Shown here one piece after another: positions 50,611-61,447 of a DNA stretch of 64,000 bases. Position 1 is the first letter of the stretch; every line of letters starts with the position of its first letter. Both the position numbers and the translations under genes were made by a program. The notes under the pieces were generated by a model that was not told the origin of the DNA, ran no database searches, and was given only the letters and a program-made list of their open reading frames with translations. The stretch comes from Acetobacter sp. (GTDB taxonomy: Bacteria; Pseudomonadota; Alphaproteobacteria; Acetobacterales; Acetobacteraceae): the NCBI RefSeq assembly GCF_022483985.1, contig NZ_JAKVME010000001.1, positions 558,001 to 622,000 on the forward strand, in the 5' to 3' direction.

Positions 50611-52316
50611 CTTCCGAGCAGAATAATTCTTCTTCGCAGCAGTCTGCGGGACGCAGAGGGCAGGACGACGGCAGGCTGCCTGAAGCCAATATCAGCAAAA
50701 CCCGCTTTTCCATCATCTGGATTATCCCGATCATATCGGTTCTGATTGCGGGTTTCCTGCTTTGGCGCAGCCTGTACAATCGTGGTCCGGAAATCCTCAT
50801 CACGTTTGACACGGCTGACGGCCTGACCAGCGGGCAGACGCAGGTCAAGAACAAGGCCGTGACACTTGGCACGGTCTCATCCATCACACTGTCGAAAGAC
50901 ATGCATCACGTTGATGTCCGCGTGCAGATGAATTCCAGCGCGTCCGGGCTTCTGACTGACAAATCCCGTTTCTGGGTGGTTCGCCCGCGTATCAATGGGG
51001 CCAGCGTGACCGGACTTGAGACCCTGCTGTCGGGCGCTTATATCGCGTTCGATCCCGGTGTGGGGGGAGAACAGCGCACAACGGTATTCAGGGGCCTTGA
51101 GTCACCTCCGGGCATCCAGTCCGATCAGCCCGGCCGGACCTACACGCTGGTTGCTCCGGCCATCGGTTCGATTGGCCCCGGCGCTCCGGTTTTCTTCCGT
51201 GACGTCGATGTGGGCGAAGTGCTGGGATATACACTTCCTCCCGGCGGCGTGGGGCCGGTGATGATCCAGTTTTTCGTCCGTGAACCTTATGATCATTATC
51301 TGCATACCAACACGCGCTTCTGGAACGCCTCGGGTGTGAAGGTCGGTTTTGGGGCAGGTGGTCTGAAGGTGCAGATGCAGTCCATTCAGGCTCTTTTCTC
51401 AGGGGGTATCGCCTTCTCGCTGAAGTCCAGCAGCACGGATGACGATGAGACAGAAGCGCCCGCCAATACGATTTTCCAGCTCTATGATGATCAGGAAAGC
51501 GCGGACAACGCCGGCTATCATGAGCGTGTGCCGGTGGCGACCTATCTGTCGTCTTCAGTGGCCGGTCTTGCCGTCGGTAGCTCTGTTTCGATGTTCGGGA
51601 TTCAGATCGGCTCCGTTACAGACGTCAAGTTGCAGATTGATCAGACCACAGGCCGTGCACGGGTGCGTGTCGCCATGGATATCCAGCCTGAGCGCGTTCT
51701 GTCACCGGAGCAGATTCACAGTGATACCATGGTGAGCACGTTGCAGGCTCTGGTCGCGAACGGGATGCGTGCGTCCGCCGCCAGCGTCAGCATGCTGACG
51801 GGTGAGACGAACATCTCTCTGGATTTCGTCAAGGCGACCAATGATGTCAAAACCTACATGGAGGGCAATACGCTGATCCTTCCAAGTCAGGCTGGCGGTA
51901 TCAGCGGAATCATGCAGTCGCTTTCCACCGTGTCTGACAAGCTGGCCGCCATGCCGCTGGACAAGATCGGTGACAATGCGAACAACCTGCTCGCTCATGT
52001 CGATCAGCGCATCAACAGCCCGGAGGTCAGGCAGGCGCTCGTCAATCTGCGTGACTCCCTGAAAAGCCTTCATGACCTTTCTGATAGCGCGAACAAGGGC
52101 TTGCAGCCTCTGATGAAGCGTCTGCCAGAGATGAGCGATCAGCTCGATCGCACACTGAAGAACGCCAATAAGCTTCTGGCCAGTTATGGCGGTGACACGG
52201 ATTTCCATCGCAGTCTTCAAGCCATGGTCGTACAGCTTGGTGAGACGGCGCGTTCGCTGCGTTTCATGACCGGTTTCCTGGCCAACCATCCTTCCTCGAT
52301 TGTCACGGGACGCTGA
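50607..52316 (+). CDS. pqiB: PqiB, triple MCE-domain periplasmic tunnel protein
   Basis: 569-residue protein anchored by one helix (about residues 34-53, IIWIIPIISVLIAGFLLW) with three MCE (MlaD-like) domains starting near residues 60, 180 and 300: ITFDTADGLTSGQTQVK, LVAPAIGSIGPGAPVFF and VAGLAVGSSVSMFGIQIG. A long C-terminal helix follows. In E. coli PqiB hexamers form a needle that spans the periplasm for lipid movement. It starts GTG 50607 inside the pqiA stop. Confidence 0.94.
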   Translation: MTSEQNNSSSQQSAGRRGQDDGRLPEANISKTRFSIIWIIPIISVLIAGFLLWRSLYNRGPEILITFDTADGLTSGQTQVKNKAVTLGTVSSITLSKDMHHVDVRVQMNSSASGLLTDKSRFWVVRPRINGASVTGLETLLSGAYIAFDPGVGGEQRTTVFRGLESPPGIQSDQPGRTYTLVAPAIGSIGPGAPVFFRDVDVGEVLGYTLPPGGVGPVMIQFFVREPYDHYLHTNTRFWNASGVKVGFGAGGLKVQMQSIQALFSGGIAFSLKSSSTDDDETEAPANTIFQLYDDQESADNAGYHERVPVATYLSSSVAGLAVGSSVSMFGIQIGSVTDVKLQIDQTTGRARVRVAMDIQPERVLSPEQIHSDTMVSTLQALVANGMRASAASVSMLTGETNISLDFVKATNDVKTYMEGNTLILPSQAGGISGIMQSLSTVSDKLAAMPLDKIGDNANNLLAHVDQRINSPEVRQALVNLRDSLKSLHDLSDSANKGLQPLMKRLPEMSDQLDRTLKNANKLLASYGGDTDFHRSLQAMVVQLGETARSLRFMTGFLANHPSSIVTGR

Positions 52317-52319
52317 TCC

Positions 52320-52970
52320 ATGGAAAAGAAAAACCATCCTGTCTCCGCAGGGTCTTTCTCTCGTGCAGTATTGGGCGGAATGCTTCTCGCCGTTGCCAGC
52401 GTGACGCTGACGGCATGCAGCTCCTCAGATCCATCGCTTTACACGCTTCAGCCCGTGACATCGGCAGCGCCGACAGTTCCGTCGTTCTCCGGGGTGGCGG
52501 TTCCTGCTCTGGTTGAAATCCGTAAACCGACAATTCCGGAAACACTGGACCGCGACCGTGTCGTGCTGAGCGATAGTGGCTACAGGCTGGATGTTTCAAA
52601 GTCAGACGCCTGGAGTGCGCCGCTTGCGGATCAGATTCCGCATGTTCTGGCGAATGACCTGCGTCACCGTCTGCCCGGCACAAGCTTTTTTGTGCAGGAT
52701 GATGCGACGTCAGCGGAGCCGCAGGCTTTCGTCGAGCTGGTCGTGACACGTTTCTCGCGGGACACTTCCGGAAATGCCGTTATGGATGCTCAGGTTTCCG
52801 TGCATCGTGCGGAGAGCGATGCGCTGAAGACCAACAGGTCCATCCATCTGGTGATGCCCGCGGCAGCGGGTACCGAAGGTATGGTCAGCGCGCTGAGCAC
52901 TCTGCTGGGACAGGCGGCGGATCAGATCGCGGGCGATATACGGGTGCTGCCCCTGCCTTCCGGACAGTAA
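52320..52970 (+). CDS. pqiC: PqiC, outer membrane lipoprotein of the Pqi system
   Basis: 216-residue lipoprotein of the ABC-type transport auxiliary (DUF330) family. The signal peptide ends in the lipobox LTAC, before SSSDPSLYTLQP, the usual family start; RDRVVLSDSGYRLDVS and WSAPLADQIPHVLANDL are also typical. It lies four bases after pqiB and would dock the PqiB tunnel at the outer membrane. Confidence 0.93.
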   Translation: MEKKNHPVSAGSFSRAVLGGMLLAVASVTLTACSSSDPSLYTLQPVTSAAPTVPSFSGVAVPALVEIRKPTIPETLDRDRVVLSDSGYRLDVSKSDAWSAPLADQIPHVLANDLRHRLPGTSFFVQDDATSAEPQAFVELVVTRFSRDTSGNAVMDAQVSVHRAESDALKTNRSIHLVMPAAAGTEGMVSALSTLLGQAADQIAGDIRVLPLPSGQ

Positions 52971-52983
52971 TGCGCCACGGCGT

Positions 52984-53011
52984 GCCGTCAGGTTTCGACT
53001 GACGGCTCTCT
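52984..53011 (+). terminator. Hairpin after pqiABC
   Basis: GCCGTCAG (52984-52991) pairs with CTGACGGC (52999-53006) around seven bases, followed by TCTCT. The T tract is interrupted, so it is a probable rather than certain terminator. Confidence 0.6.
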
Positions 53012-53368
53012 GGGGAAGTTACGTTCTCCGGCACGACATGAGCCGCGCACCACTGTCCTGAGCGTCATCGCGGTGCTGACGCTTTTCAGATAAGGTGCGG
53101 TATCAGGTTGTAGGACGGCCGGGTGGTATTGCCTCGCAACCATGCGACCTGTGAAGCCTTGGGTAGTCCTGCGGAACATGACGCTATGTCGGGGCGGGAC
53201 GCGGATATCTTATAGGTCCAACAGTCTTGGGAGTGTACTGGTCCGCCTGTCTTTCTCATCGACAGGGGATACAGTCGATAACCGGATACTGCTCCCGTCT
53301 TCTCACTGATCTGGTGAACATCCACCAAAACCGCGACTGTCCCACTGACGCTCGCTGTTCCGCTTGTG
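53012..53368. other. Gap of about 360 bases with no assigned content
   Basis: Region between the convergent pqi and efflux operons. GC content stays like coding DNA and several short frames exist on both strands, but none has a ribosome site or known family. It may be a decayed gene or a structured RNA; I could not support either. Confidence 0.35.
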
Positions 53369-54925
53369 TCAGTTTTTATCCTTCTGGATAAAACTTGGAA
53401 GGAGCGGGTTGTCGGTCTGCATGGAGCCCTTGCTTGGCAGGGAGGACGCATCCCAGCCACCGCCCAGTGCTTCGATCAGGCTGACGGAATCCACCATGCG
53501 GCTTTGCTGGATCGACAGAGCCGTTTCCGCATTGGACAGAGCTGTGACCTGTGCGGTGATGACGGTGGTGTAAATCTCCGTCCCGGCCAGATACTGGTTC
53601 ATCGCGACCGTAGCAGCCTTGTTGGCGGCGTCCAGAGCGATGGCCTGCTGGGTCGCCTGTTCTGACAGAATACGCAGATTGGAGAGTTGATCTTCCGTTC
53701 CCTGTAACGCTGTCAGGACTGTCTGGCGATAGGTGGCGGTGTAGCTGTCATAATTTGCGTTGGCTTCATGAACGGCGGCGGTCCGGGCTCCCCCTTCAAA
53801 GATGGTTTCCGTCGCAGCGGCACCCAGTGACCAGATGCGGTTTGCCACCTGCACGAGCGCGCCGACAGGATCGCCGCTATAGGAATAGGAAGCCGTCAGT
53901 TTTACGTCCGGGTAGAAGGCCGCGATCGCCGCGCCAATCCGGGCGTTGTATTCCTCCATCCGTCGTTCCGCCGCCGCGATGTCCGGGCGACGTTGAAGCA
54001 GGTCGGCGGGCACCGAAACCGGGATGACGGGGACCGTAGCGGACAGACGACCAGGTGCTATGGTCAGATCGGCCGGAGCCTCGCCCATCAGCACGGCGAT
54101 GGCGTGTTCATATTGCGCTCGTGCGATCCCGGCCTGCACTTCCTGCGCACGGGTCTGTTCAAGCTGTGTCTTCGCCTGAAGCAGGGCCGTCGGTTCAGCG
54201 ACACCAGCGTTATATTGATTCTGTGTGATCTGGTATGAATGTTCGTAAAACAGAACCGTTCTGTGCAGCAGGTCTTTCAGGCTGTCCTGATACCGAAGGT
54301 TGAAATAGGCGGTCGCAAGCTGGGCCTGATAGGAGAGCTTGGCGTTCGCCAGATCGGCGGCGGTGGCCTGAGCCTCTGTGACCTGCGCCTGAATCTGGCG
54401 ACGGATCGATCCCCACAGATCCAGATCCCAACTGGCCGTGGGGCCCATGGCGTATGTGTTTTCCGTCGAATTGGATGGCGTATAGGTGGTCGAGGTTGTG
54501 CCTGTTCCGTAATTGACCAGAACACCTGAAGACGCATTACGGGACCCGCGTCCCGTGCTGTTGCGATTGAAGCTGAGGGAGCCGCTCAGGGTCGGATAAA
54601 GCTGCGCGCGAATGGCGTTGATCGTGGCGCGGGCATTGCGATACCGCGCCTCATACTGGATGACGTTCTGGTTGTTGATCTCGACCTTGTCTTCCAGTCC
54701 GTTCAGGATGGGATCATTATAGATTTCCCACCACTTGCCCTTGGAAGCCGCCGCCAGCGCTGGATTGGCGTATTGCCAGCCTGCCGCCGGTTTCAGTTCC
54801 TTGAACCGGGGAGAGATGATGGCCGTGGGGCGCTTGTAGTCCGGACCGACCATGCAGCCGGACAGCAGGAATGGCGCCAGCAGAAGGGCGATGCGACGGC
54901 GGGAGGGGTGAGTATGAGTCTTCAT
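53369..54925 (-). CDS. Outer membrane efflux lipoprotein, NodT/TolC type
   Basis: 518-residue outer membrane factor of the RND pump. The signal peptide ends in the lipobox LLSGC, before MVGPDYKRP, the usual start of NodT-type factors. Two OEP domains with long helical hairpins follow, with VPADLLQRRPDIAAAERR, a strong family motif, between them. It begins six bases after the second RND gene and ends the operon. Confidence 0.93.
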   Translation of the reverse strand: MKTHTHPSRRRIALLLAPFLLSGCMVGPDYKRPTAIISPRFKELKPAAGWQYANPALAAASKGKWWEIYNDPILNGLEDKVEINNQNVIQYEARYRNARATINAIRAQLYPTLSGSLSFNRNSTGRGSRNASSGVLVNYGTGTTSTTYTPSNSTENTYAMGPTASWDLDLWGSIRRQIQAQVTEAQATAADLANAKLSYQAQLATAYFNLRYQDSLKDLLHRTVLFYEHSYQITQNQYNAGVAEPTALLQAKTQLEQTRAQEVQAGIARAQYEHAIAVLMGEAPADLTIAPGRLSATVPVIPVSVPADLLQRRPDIAAAERRMEEYNARIGAAIAAFYPDVKLTASYSYSGDPVGALVQVANRIWSLGAAATETIFEGGARTAAVHEANANYDSYTATYRQTVLTALQGTEDQLSNLRILSEQATQQAIALDAANKAATVAMNQYLAGTEIYTTVITAQVTALSNAETALSIQQSRMVDSVSLIEALGGGWDASSLPSKGSMQTDNPLLPSFIQKDKN

Positions 54926-54931
54926 TCCGCG

Positions 54932-57900
54932 TCAGGCGTCCTGAGGGTTGGCGTTGGGGGGCAGGCGATTGCGGCGACGTTTAAACCGTAGCGCGAGGCG
55001 ATCCAGCGTCAGATAGACAACCGGAGTTGTGTAGAGGGTCAGGGCCTGACTGACCAGCAGGCCGCCCACGATGGCGATGCCCAGAGGACGGCGCATCTCG
55101 GCGCCATATCCATTACCGTACACAAGCGGCAGGGCACCGAGGGCCGCGGCCAGCGACGTCATGATGATGGGACGGAAACGGAGCAGGCAGGCGGTGCGGA
55201 TGGCCTCGAACGGCGGGATATTGTTTTCCCGTTCGGCGGTAATCGCAAAATCGACCAGCATGATGGCGTTCTTCTTCACAATGCCGATCAGCAGGATCAC
55301 ACCGATCATGGCGATCAGGGAAAAATCCTCGCCGAACAGTTCGAGCGCCAGCAGCGCGCCGACGCCGGCGGAGGGCAGGGTGGAGAGAATGGTCAGTGGA
55401 TGTACGTAGCTCTCATAAAGAACGCCCAGAACGACGTACACGGCGACCAGAGCGGCGAGTATCAGAAGCGGCTCGTCATTGACCGATTTCTGGAACTGCG
55501 CCGCGTTACCCGCGAAACTGCCGTGAATGGTGGTCGGCATGTGCAGAGCGACCGTCTCGTCCTGAATGATCTGCACGGCGCGGCTGAGAGCCACACCCTT
55601 CGCCAGATTGAAAGAGATGGTGGACGCTACGGACTGGCCTTCATGATTGACGGAAACCGGCGTCCGGGACGGGGTGATGTCCGTGATGAAGGTCAGCGGC
55701 ACCATCGAGGCGCGTCCGGTGGAGACGGCGGAACCATTGGAGGCCGAAGCACCGCCCGCCAGTTTGTTGGCGATCTGGTTTTTGAAATTCTGACTGCTGA
55801 TACTGGCCTGCGTGCTGCTGCTCGTGCTGCCTTCAGCGGTGCCGGTTTTGACCCGGATGGTATTGGAGGCGGTGCCACCCGATGCCGTGCCACCCGTGGT
55901 TGCCACCCATATCTGCCGGATGGTGTTTGGGTCGCTCCAGAACTCGCTCGAAGCTTCCATGACGACACGATACTGGTTCAGCGTGTTGTAGATGACGGAA
56001 GCCGCTCGCTGGCCAAAAGCGTCATACACCGTGTTGGCGATCAACTGCGGCGTAATCTGGAAACGCGCCGAGGTGTCGCGGTCTATTCTGGCGACGATTG
56101 CCGAGCCGCCCTGCTGCACATCACTGGAGAGATCGAGAATCTCAGGATGCTTGCGAAGCTCCGCCATCAGCTTGGGCGACCAGCTATAAAGCTCCGTTGC
56201 TGAATCACCCTGCAATGTATACTGGTAGGACGCATTGCCCTGACGCGCCCCGGCCCGTACGCCTCCCGGCTCCATCAGGAAGAACTGCGCGCCGACCAGA
56301 TCATGAAGTCGGTTCGCAATACGCAGCATGAGGCTCGCACCCGGTCCACGCTGGCTCTTGTCCTTGAGTTGCAGGAACAGGCTGGCCTGATTGGACGAAC
56401 CGCGCCCGCCGATAAATCCTGCGATGCTGGTCACTTCCTTTTCCTGAAGAACCGCCTTTTCGACCATGTCGATTTTCTGCGTCATGGCGGTGAAGGAAAT
56501 CGACTGGTCGCCCACCAGATGTCCCATCAGCATGCCGGTGTCTTCGTTGGGGAAGAAGCCTTTTGGCATCGCCAGAAACACGGCCACCATCAGAATGACG
56601 GTTGCTGGCAGACTGAGCAGGACAAGCCGGTTATGCCGCAAAGCGACATCGAGCGTTCGGGCATAGCCGTTTTCCACGGCGGTAATGGCGGAGCCGAACA
56701 ACTCTCCCAACCAGTTCGTAATTCTGCGCCACCAGTTCGGGGAAGCGGCATTGCGGTCTGTGTGGTTGTGCGGACGCAGGATACGCGACGCCAGCATCGG
56801 GGTAAGGGACAGGGACAGCAGCATGGAAATGACGATGGTGATGGACACGGTCATCGCCAGTTCATGGAACAGACGCCCTGCCAGCCCGCCGAGCAGCAGG
56901 ATCGGCAGAAATACCGCGACCAGTGAGACAGTGATCGAAATGACCGTGAAGGCCACTTCTTCAGCGCCCCTGAGCGCCGCTTCTCTTGGCGGCACACCCT
57001 CTTCGATATGGCGGGCGATATTCTCAAGCACGACAATCGCGTCATCGACCACGAAACCGGTCGAGACCGTCAGGGCCATCAGCGACATGTTGTCGAGCGA
57101 ATAGCCCAGAAGCCGCATGACGCCGAAGGTCGCGATGATCGAGGTTGGCACCACGATGGCCGGGATCAGGGTCATTCGCAGCGAGCGCAGGAACGCCAGC
57201 GTCACCAGCACGACGAGGACGACGCCGATGACCAGCGTGGTCTGGGTGTCTTCCAGAGAGGCACGGATGGTCAGCGACCGGTCCAGCGCCAGATGCAGCG
57301 ATACATCCTGCGGAAGCGCCGTGCGCAGGGCCGGCAGCATGGCCTTGATCTGGTCGATCGTGTGGATGACGTTGGCGCCGGCCTGCGGGAAGACGACCCC
57401 GATGACGGCGCGCTGCTGGTTGAAAAAACCGGCGTTGCGGAGATCTTCGACACCGTCATTGACGACGGCGACATCCGAGAGACGGACCGGTCTGTTGCTG
57501 CGATAGGCGATGATCAGGTCACGGTAGGCCTGTGCCGAACGGGCCTGATCGTTGGTGTCAAGCGTGAAGCGGAGGCCGTTCTGGTCAATGATGCCCTTGG
57601 GTGTATGCGCGTTGGCCGAGGCGAGCGCGGCGCGAACGTCCTCGAAGCCGATGCCATACTGGAACAGCTTGAGAGGATTCATCTCGACACGTACGGCGGG
57701 CAGGGCGCTGCCCGCAACCTGCACCATGCCGACGCCCCGCACCTGCGAAAGATGCTGCTGCAACACATTGCTGGCCAGATCGTACAGCACGGCGGCAGTG
57801 CGGGTGGGAGACGTCAGGGCCAGGATGAGCACCGGAGCGCCGTTCGGGTTGGCTTTGCTGTAGCTCGGGTTCTGTCGGAGTGAGGAGGGCATGTCCGCAC

Positions 57901-58246
57901 GGGCCGCCTGAAGGGCCGCCTCCACGTCACGCGCCGCTCCGTTGATATCGCGGGTCAGCTCGAACTGGAGCATGATCCGGACCTGATTCTGCGTCGATTG
58001 CGACGTCATCTCCGTCAGGTCGGCAATCTGTCCAAGATGGCGCTCCAGAGGGGCCGCCACCGAACTGGCGATTTCCTCCGGAGAGCCGCCTGCCTGCTGC
58101 GCCTGCACCATGATGACGGGAAAATCGACGTTCGGCAGATCCGCAACGGGTAGTTTCAGATAGCCGAAAATACCGGAGATCAGGAGCGCCACTGTCAGAA
58201 GAGTGGTGGCGACCGGTCTTTCAATGAACAGACGGCAGGGGCTCAT
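54932..58246 (-). CDS. RND efflux permease, MdtC-like
   Basis: 1104-residue inner membrane proton/drug antiporter. It has the duplicated RND plan with two large periplasmic loops and twelve helices; the proton-relay Asp pair is in [15 protein letters not shown]. It opens [17 protein letters not shown], as in MdtB/MdtC, and second-half motifs are [21 protein letters not shown], here seen in part. It contains a Ser/Thr/Gly-rich insert near residues 790-850 (GTASGGTASNT), which makes it longer than E. coli MdtC. Partner of the MdtB-like gene next to it. Confidence 0.94.
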   Translation of the reverse strand: MSPCRLFIERPVATTLLTVALLISGIFGYLKLPVADLPNVDFPVIMVQAQQAGGSPEEIASSVAAPLERHLGQIADLTEMTSQSTQNQVRIMLQFELTRDINGAARDVEAALQAARADMPSSLRQNPSYSKANPNGAPVLILALTSPTRTAAVLYDLASNVLQQHLSQVRGVGMVQVAGSALPAVRVEMNPLKLFQYGIGFEDVRAALASANAHTPKGIIDQNGLRFTLDTNDQARSAQAYRDLIIAYRSNRPVRLSDVAVVNDGVEDLRNAGFFNQQRAVIGVVFPQAGANVIHTIDQIKAMLPALRTALPQDVSLHLALDRSLTIRASLEDTQTTLVIGVVLVVLVTLAFLRSLRMTLIPAIVVPTSIIATFGVMRLLGYSLDNMSLMALTVSTGFVVDDAIVVLENIARHIEEGVPPREAALRGAEEVAFTVISITVSLVAVFLPILLLGGLAGRLFHELAMTVSITIVISMLLSLSLTPMLASRILRPHNHTDRNAASPNWWRRITNWLGELFGSAITAVENGYARTLDVALRHNRLVLLSLPATVILMVAVFLAMPKGFFPNEDTGMLMGHLVGDQSISFTAMTQKIDMVEKAVLQEKEVTSIAGFIGGRGSSNQASLFLQLKDKSQRGPGASLMLRIANRLHDLVGAQFFLMEPGGVRAGARQGNASYQYTLQGDSATELYSWSPKLMAELRKHPEILDLSSDVQQGGSAIVARIDRDTSARFQITPQLIANTVYDAFGQRAASVIYNTLNQYRVVMEASSEFWSDPNTIRQIWVATTGGTASGGTASNTIRVKTGTAEGSTSSSTQASISSQNFKNQIANKLAGGASASNGSAVSTGRASMVPLTFITDITPSRTPVSVNHEGQSVASTISFNLAKGVALSRAVQIIQDETVALHMPTTIHGSFAGNAAQFQKSVNDEPLLILAALVAVYVVLGVLYESYVHPLTILSTLPSAGVGALLALELFGEDFSLIAMIGVILLIGIVKKNAIMLVDFAITAERENNIPPFEAIRTACLLRFRPIIMTSLAAALGALPLVYGNGYGAEMRRPLGIAIVGGLLVSQALTLYTTPVVYLTLDRLALRFKRRRNRLPPNANPQDA

Positions 58247-58252
58247 GCCGGA

Positions 58253-61200
58253 TCAGCCCTGTTCACCGGCAGGCTGCGTTCCCTGTGCCGTATGGGCGTT
58301 GCTGAAACGACGGTTCCATTTCTGGGCCATCGTATCGAGCGCCAGATAAATGACCGGCGTGGTGAAAAGCGTCAGAAGCTGGGACACAGCCAGACCGCCG
58401 ACAATGGCGAGACCCAGAGGACGGCGTAGTTCAGAGCCCGTGCCGGTAGAAATCACCATCGGCAGCGCGCCGAGCATGGCGGCCAGCGTTGTCATCAGGA
58501 TGGGGCGGAAACGTAGCGTCGCGGCCTGCCGGATCGATTGGAGCGAAGACATGCCATGCTCACGCTCCGCTTCCAGCGCGAAGTCGATCATCATGATGGC
58601 GTTCTTCTTGACGATGCCGATCAGCAGCACGAGGCCAATGATTCCCATCACATCCAGCCCCGCGCCGGAAATCCGCAGCATCAGCAGAGCGCCGATACCG
58701 GCGGAGGGCAGGGTGGACAGGATCGTGACCGGATGCACGAAGCTTTCATAGAGAATGCCGAGCACGATATAGACCGCGATCAGCGCCGCCGCGACGAGGA
58801 ACAGTTCGTTGCTCAGTGAGCCCTGAAACGCCGCCGCCGTTCCCTGAAAGGACGTCTGGAAGGCGGCAGGCAGCTCAACCTTCTTTTCGACACGTCGGAT
58901 GGCTTCTGTCGCCTGTCCGAGAGAATATCCGCTGGAGACATTGAAAGAGATTGTCGTGGCGGGGAACTGGCCGAAATGCGTGATCAGCAGAGGGGCCGTT
59001 TCCCGGGTGATGGTCGTGACGGCGGCCATCGGCACAAGACCGGAGGTTGGCGAGCGGGTTGGACCGGAAGTGCTTTCGCCGGAGTTGCCGGAGATGCCCG
59101 GCAGGTAAAGCTGATCCAGTGAGGAAAGGTTCTTCTGGAAAGCCGGGTCGGCCTCCAGAATTACGCGATACTGGTTTGACTGCGTGTAGATGGTCGAAAT
59201 CTGCCGCTGGCCGAAGGAGTCATACAGCACGTTGTCGATGGTCTGCGGTGTGATCGAATAACGCGCGCCGGTTGAGCGATCGAGCGTGACGCGGGCGACC
59301 AGTCCTTCCGCCTGAAGATCGGAGGTAACGTCCGACAGGGCCGGTTCCTGCTGCAATGCCTCAACAAGCTTCGGCACCCATATCTTGAATTCGTTGTAGT
59401 CCGGGTTTTCCAGCAGGAACTGGTACTGTGTGGCGGCGACTGTCGTGTCGAGTGACAGATCCTGCACGGGCTGGAGATAGAGGCTGATGCCCGCGATGTT
59501 CGCGGTTTCCTCACTCAGACGCGCCGCCACTTCCTGAGCGGAGCCGCTGCGTTCGTCATGCGGTTTCAGGTTGATGAGGAAACGACCCTGATTGAGCGTC
59601 GAGTTCTGTCCGTCCACACCCACGAAGGAGGACAGCGACATGACATCCGGGTCTTTCAGGATCGTCTGAGCGAGTTCCTGCTGATGAGTCTTCATCGCGT
59701 CGAAAGACGTGGCCTGAGCGGCGACGGAGATGCCCTGAATGACGCCGGTATCCTGAACGGGGAAGAACCCCTTGGGGATTTCCCAGGCCAGAAAGCCGGT
59801 CAGCAGCAGGGTCGCTCCGAAAACCAGAAGCGTGGTGCCCGAGTGCGCCAGCACGACGTCCAGCGCCCGGTCATAGGTCGCGATGAGCCGATTGGTGGCG
59901 ACCTCCATACGGGCTGACCAGCGCTGGAACCATGTCGTGGCGTCTTCCACCGTGTGCGGACGTTCGGTCAGCAGGCGGGCGCACATCATCGGCACAAGCG
60001 TCAGGGAGACGATCGCCGAAAGGATGATGGTGATGGCCAGCGTCAGCGCGAATTCGTGGAACAGACGCCCGATCACATCACCCATGAACAGGAGCGGGAT
60101 CAGCACGGCGATCAGCGAGATGGTCAGCGAGATAATGGTGAACCCGATTTCGCCCGCGCCTTTCAGGGAGGCGGTCATCCGGTCATCGCCCTGTTCGATA
60201 TAGCGGGAGATGTTCTCGATCATGACGATGGCGTCGTCCACGACAAAGCCGGTGGCGATGGTCAGTGACATGAGCGAGAGATTGTCGAGCGAGAAGCCCA
60301 GCAGATCCATGACGGCAAATGTGCCGACAATGGAGAGCGGCACCGAGAGGCTGGGAATGATCGTGGCCGGGATGTTGCGCAGGAACACGAAGATCACTGC
60401 AACGACCAGCGCCAGCGCCAGAAACAGCTCGAACTCCACGTCCGCGACGGAAGCGCGGATGGTGGTGGTGCGGTCGGTGAGGGGAACGATGTCGATCCCC
60501 GGCGGCATGGATTCCTGAAGCCGGGGCAGGATCGCTTTGATGTTGTCCACCACCGCGATCACGTTCGCACCCGGCTGGCGCTGTACGTTCAGCACAAGGC
60601 CGGGGGTCGTGTTGGCCCAGGCGGCAAGCTGGGTGTTTTCCGCGCCCACGACGACCGTGGCGACATCCTTCAGCCGGATCGGGCCGTTGTTCTGATAGGC
60701 GATCACCTGATTCAGAAGCTGCGTCGCGCTGGCGATCTGCCCATCCACGCGCAGGGTTGAGGCGCGCTGTGCGCCATCGAACGTGCCGGTCGGGGAGTTG
60801 ACGTTCACATTGCCGATCGTGGTCCGCAGCGTATCGAGATCGAGACCGTACGAAGTCAGCTTGGGAATGTTGACCCGAACCCGCAGCGCCTTGCGGTTGC
60901 CGCCCGACAGGGTAACGAGACCGACACCGGAAATCTGGCTGATCTTCTGCTCAAGCCGCGTATCGACATAATCCTCGACTTCAGGCAGCGGGATCGTTTT
61001 CGACGTGATTCCGAGGGTCAGTACAGGGGTGTCCGCAGGATTGACCTTGGCGTAGGTCGGCGGGGCGGGCAGATCTGTCGGCAGCAGCGAGTTGGCCTGA
61101 TTGATCGCGGCCTGCACTTCCTGCTCGGCCACATCCATCGACATGCTCAGCCCGAAGCGGAGTGTGACGACCGAGGCGCCACCCGAGGAACGGGAGGTCA

Positions 61201-61438
61201 TCTGGTCCAGCCCCGGCATCTGTCCGAACTGGGTCTCCAGCGGCGCGGTGACGGAGGTGGCCATCACATCCGGACCCGCGCCGGGGTAGAAGGTCTGCAC
61301 CGTGATCGTCGGATATTCGACTTCCGGCAGGGCCGACACGGGCAGGAAGTGATAGCCCAGCAGACCGGCTATCAGGATCGCCACCATCAGCAGGGTGGTG
61401 GCGACGGGCCGCTCGATGAAGATGCGTGAGGGGTTCAC
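58253..61438 (-). CDS. RND efflux permease, MdtB-like
   Basis: 1061-residue RND antiporter with the same plan as its neighbour; the Asp pair is in [16 protein letters not shown]. The opening [20 protein letters not shown] and second-half [17 protein letters not shown] are the MdtABC subgroup signature. In E. coli MdtB and MdtC form a mixed trimer, and having both genes side by side here suggests the same. It starts nine bases after the adaptor gene and ends six bases before the MdtC-like gene. Confidence 0.95.
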   Translation of the reverse strand: MNPSRIFIERPVATTLLMVAILIAGLLGYHFLPVSALPEVEYPTITVQTFYPGAGPDVMATSVTAPLETQFGQMPGLDQMTSRSSGGASVVTLRFGLSMSMDVAEQEVQAAINQANSLLPTDLPAPPTYAKVNPADTPVLTLGITSKTIPLPEVEDYVDTRLEQKISQISGVGLVTLSGGNRKALRVRVNIPKLTSYGLDLDTLRTTIGNVNVNSPTGTFDGAQRASTLRVDGQIASATQLLNQVIAYQNNGPIRLKDVATVVVGAENTQLAAWANTTPGLVLNVQRQPGANVIAVVDNIKAILPRLQESMPPGIDIVPLTDRTTTIRASVADVEFELFLALALVVAVIFVFLRNIPATIIPSLSVPLSIVGTFAVMDLLGFSLDNLSLMSLTIATGFVVDDAIVMIENISRYIEQGDDRMTASLKGAGEIGFTIISLTISLIAVLIPLLFMGDVIGRLFHEFALTLAITIILSAIVSLTLVPMMCARLLTERPHTVEDATTWFQRWSARMEVATNRLIATYDRALDVVLAHSGTTLLVFGATLLLTGFLAWEIPKGFFPVQDTGVIQGISVAAQATSFDAMKTHQQELAQTILKDPDVMSLSSFVGVDGQNSTLNQGRFLINLKPHDERSGSAQEVAARLSEETANIAGISLYLQPVQDLSLDTTVAATQYQFLLENPDYNEFKIWVPKLVEALQQEPALSDVTSDLQAEGLVARVTLDRSTGARYSITPQTIDNVLYDSFGQRQISTIYTQSNQYRVILEADPAFQKNLSSLDQLYLPGISGNSGESTSGPTRSPTSGLVPMAAVTTITRETAPLLITHFGQFPATTISFNVSSGYSLGQATEAIRRVEKKVELPAAFQTSFQGTAAAFQGSLSNELFLVAAALIAVYIVLGILYESFVHPVTILSTLPSAGIGALLMLRISGAGLDVMGIIGLVLLIGIVKKNAIMMIDFALEAEREHGMSSLQSIRQAATLRFRPILMTTLAAMLGALPMVISTGTGSELRRPLGLAIVGGLAVSQLLTLFTTPVIYLALDTMAQKWNRRFSNAHTAQGTQPAGEQG

Positions 61439-61447
61439 GGTCTGGCG

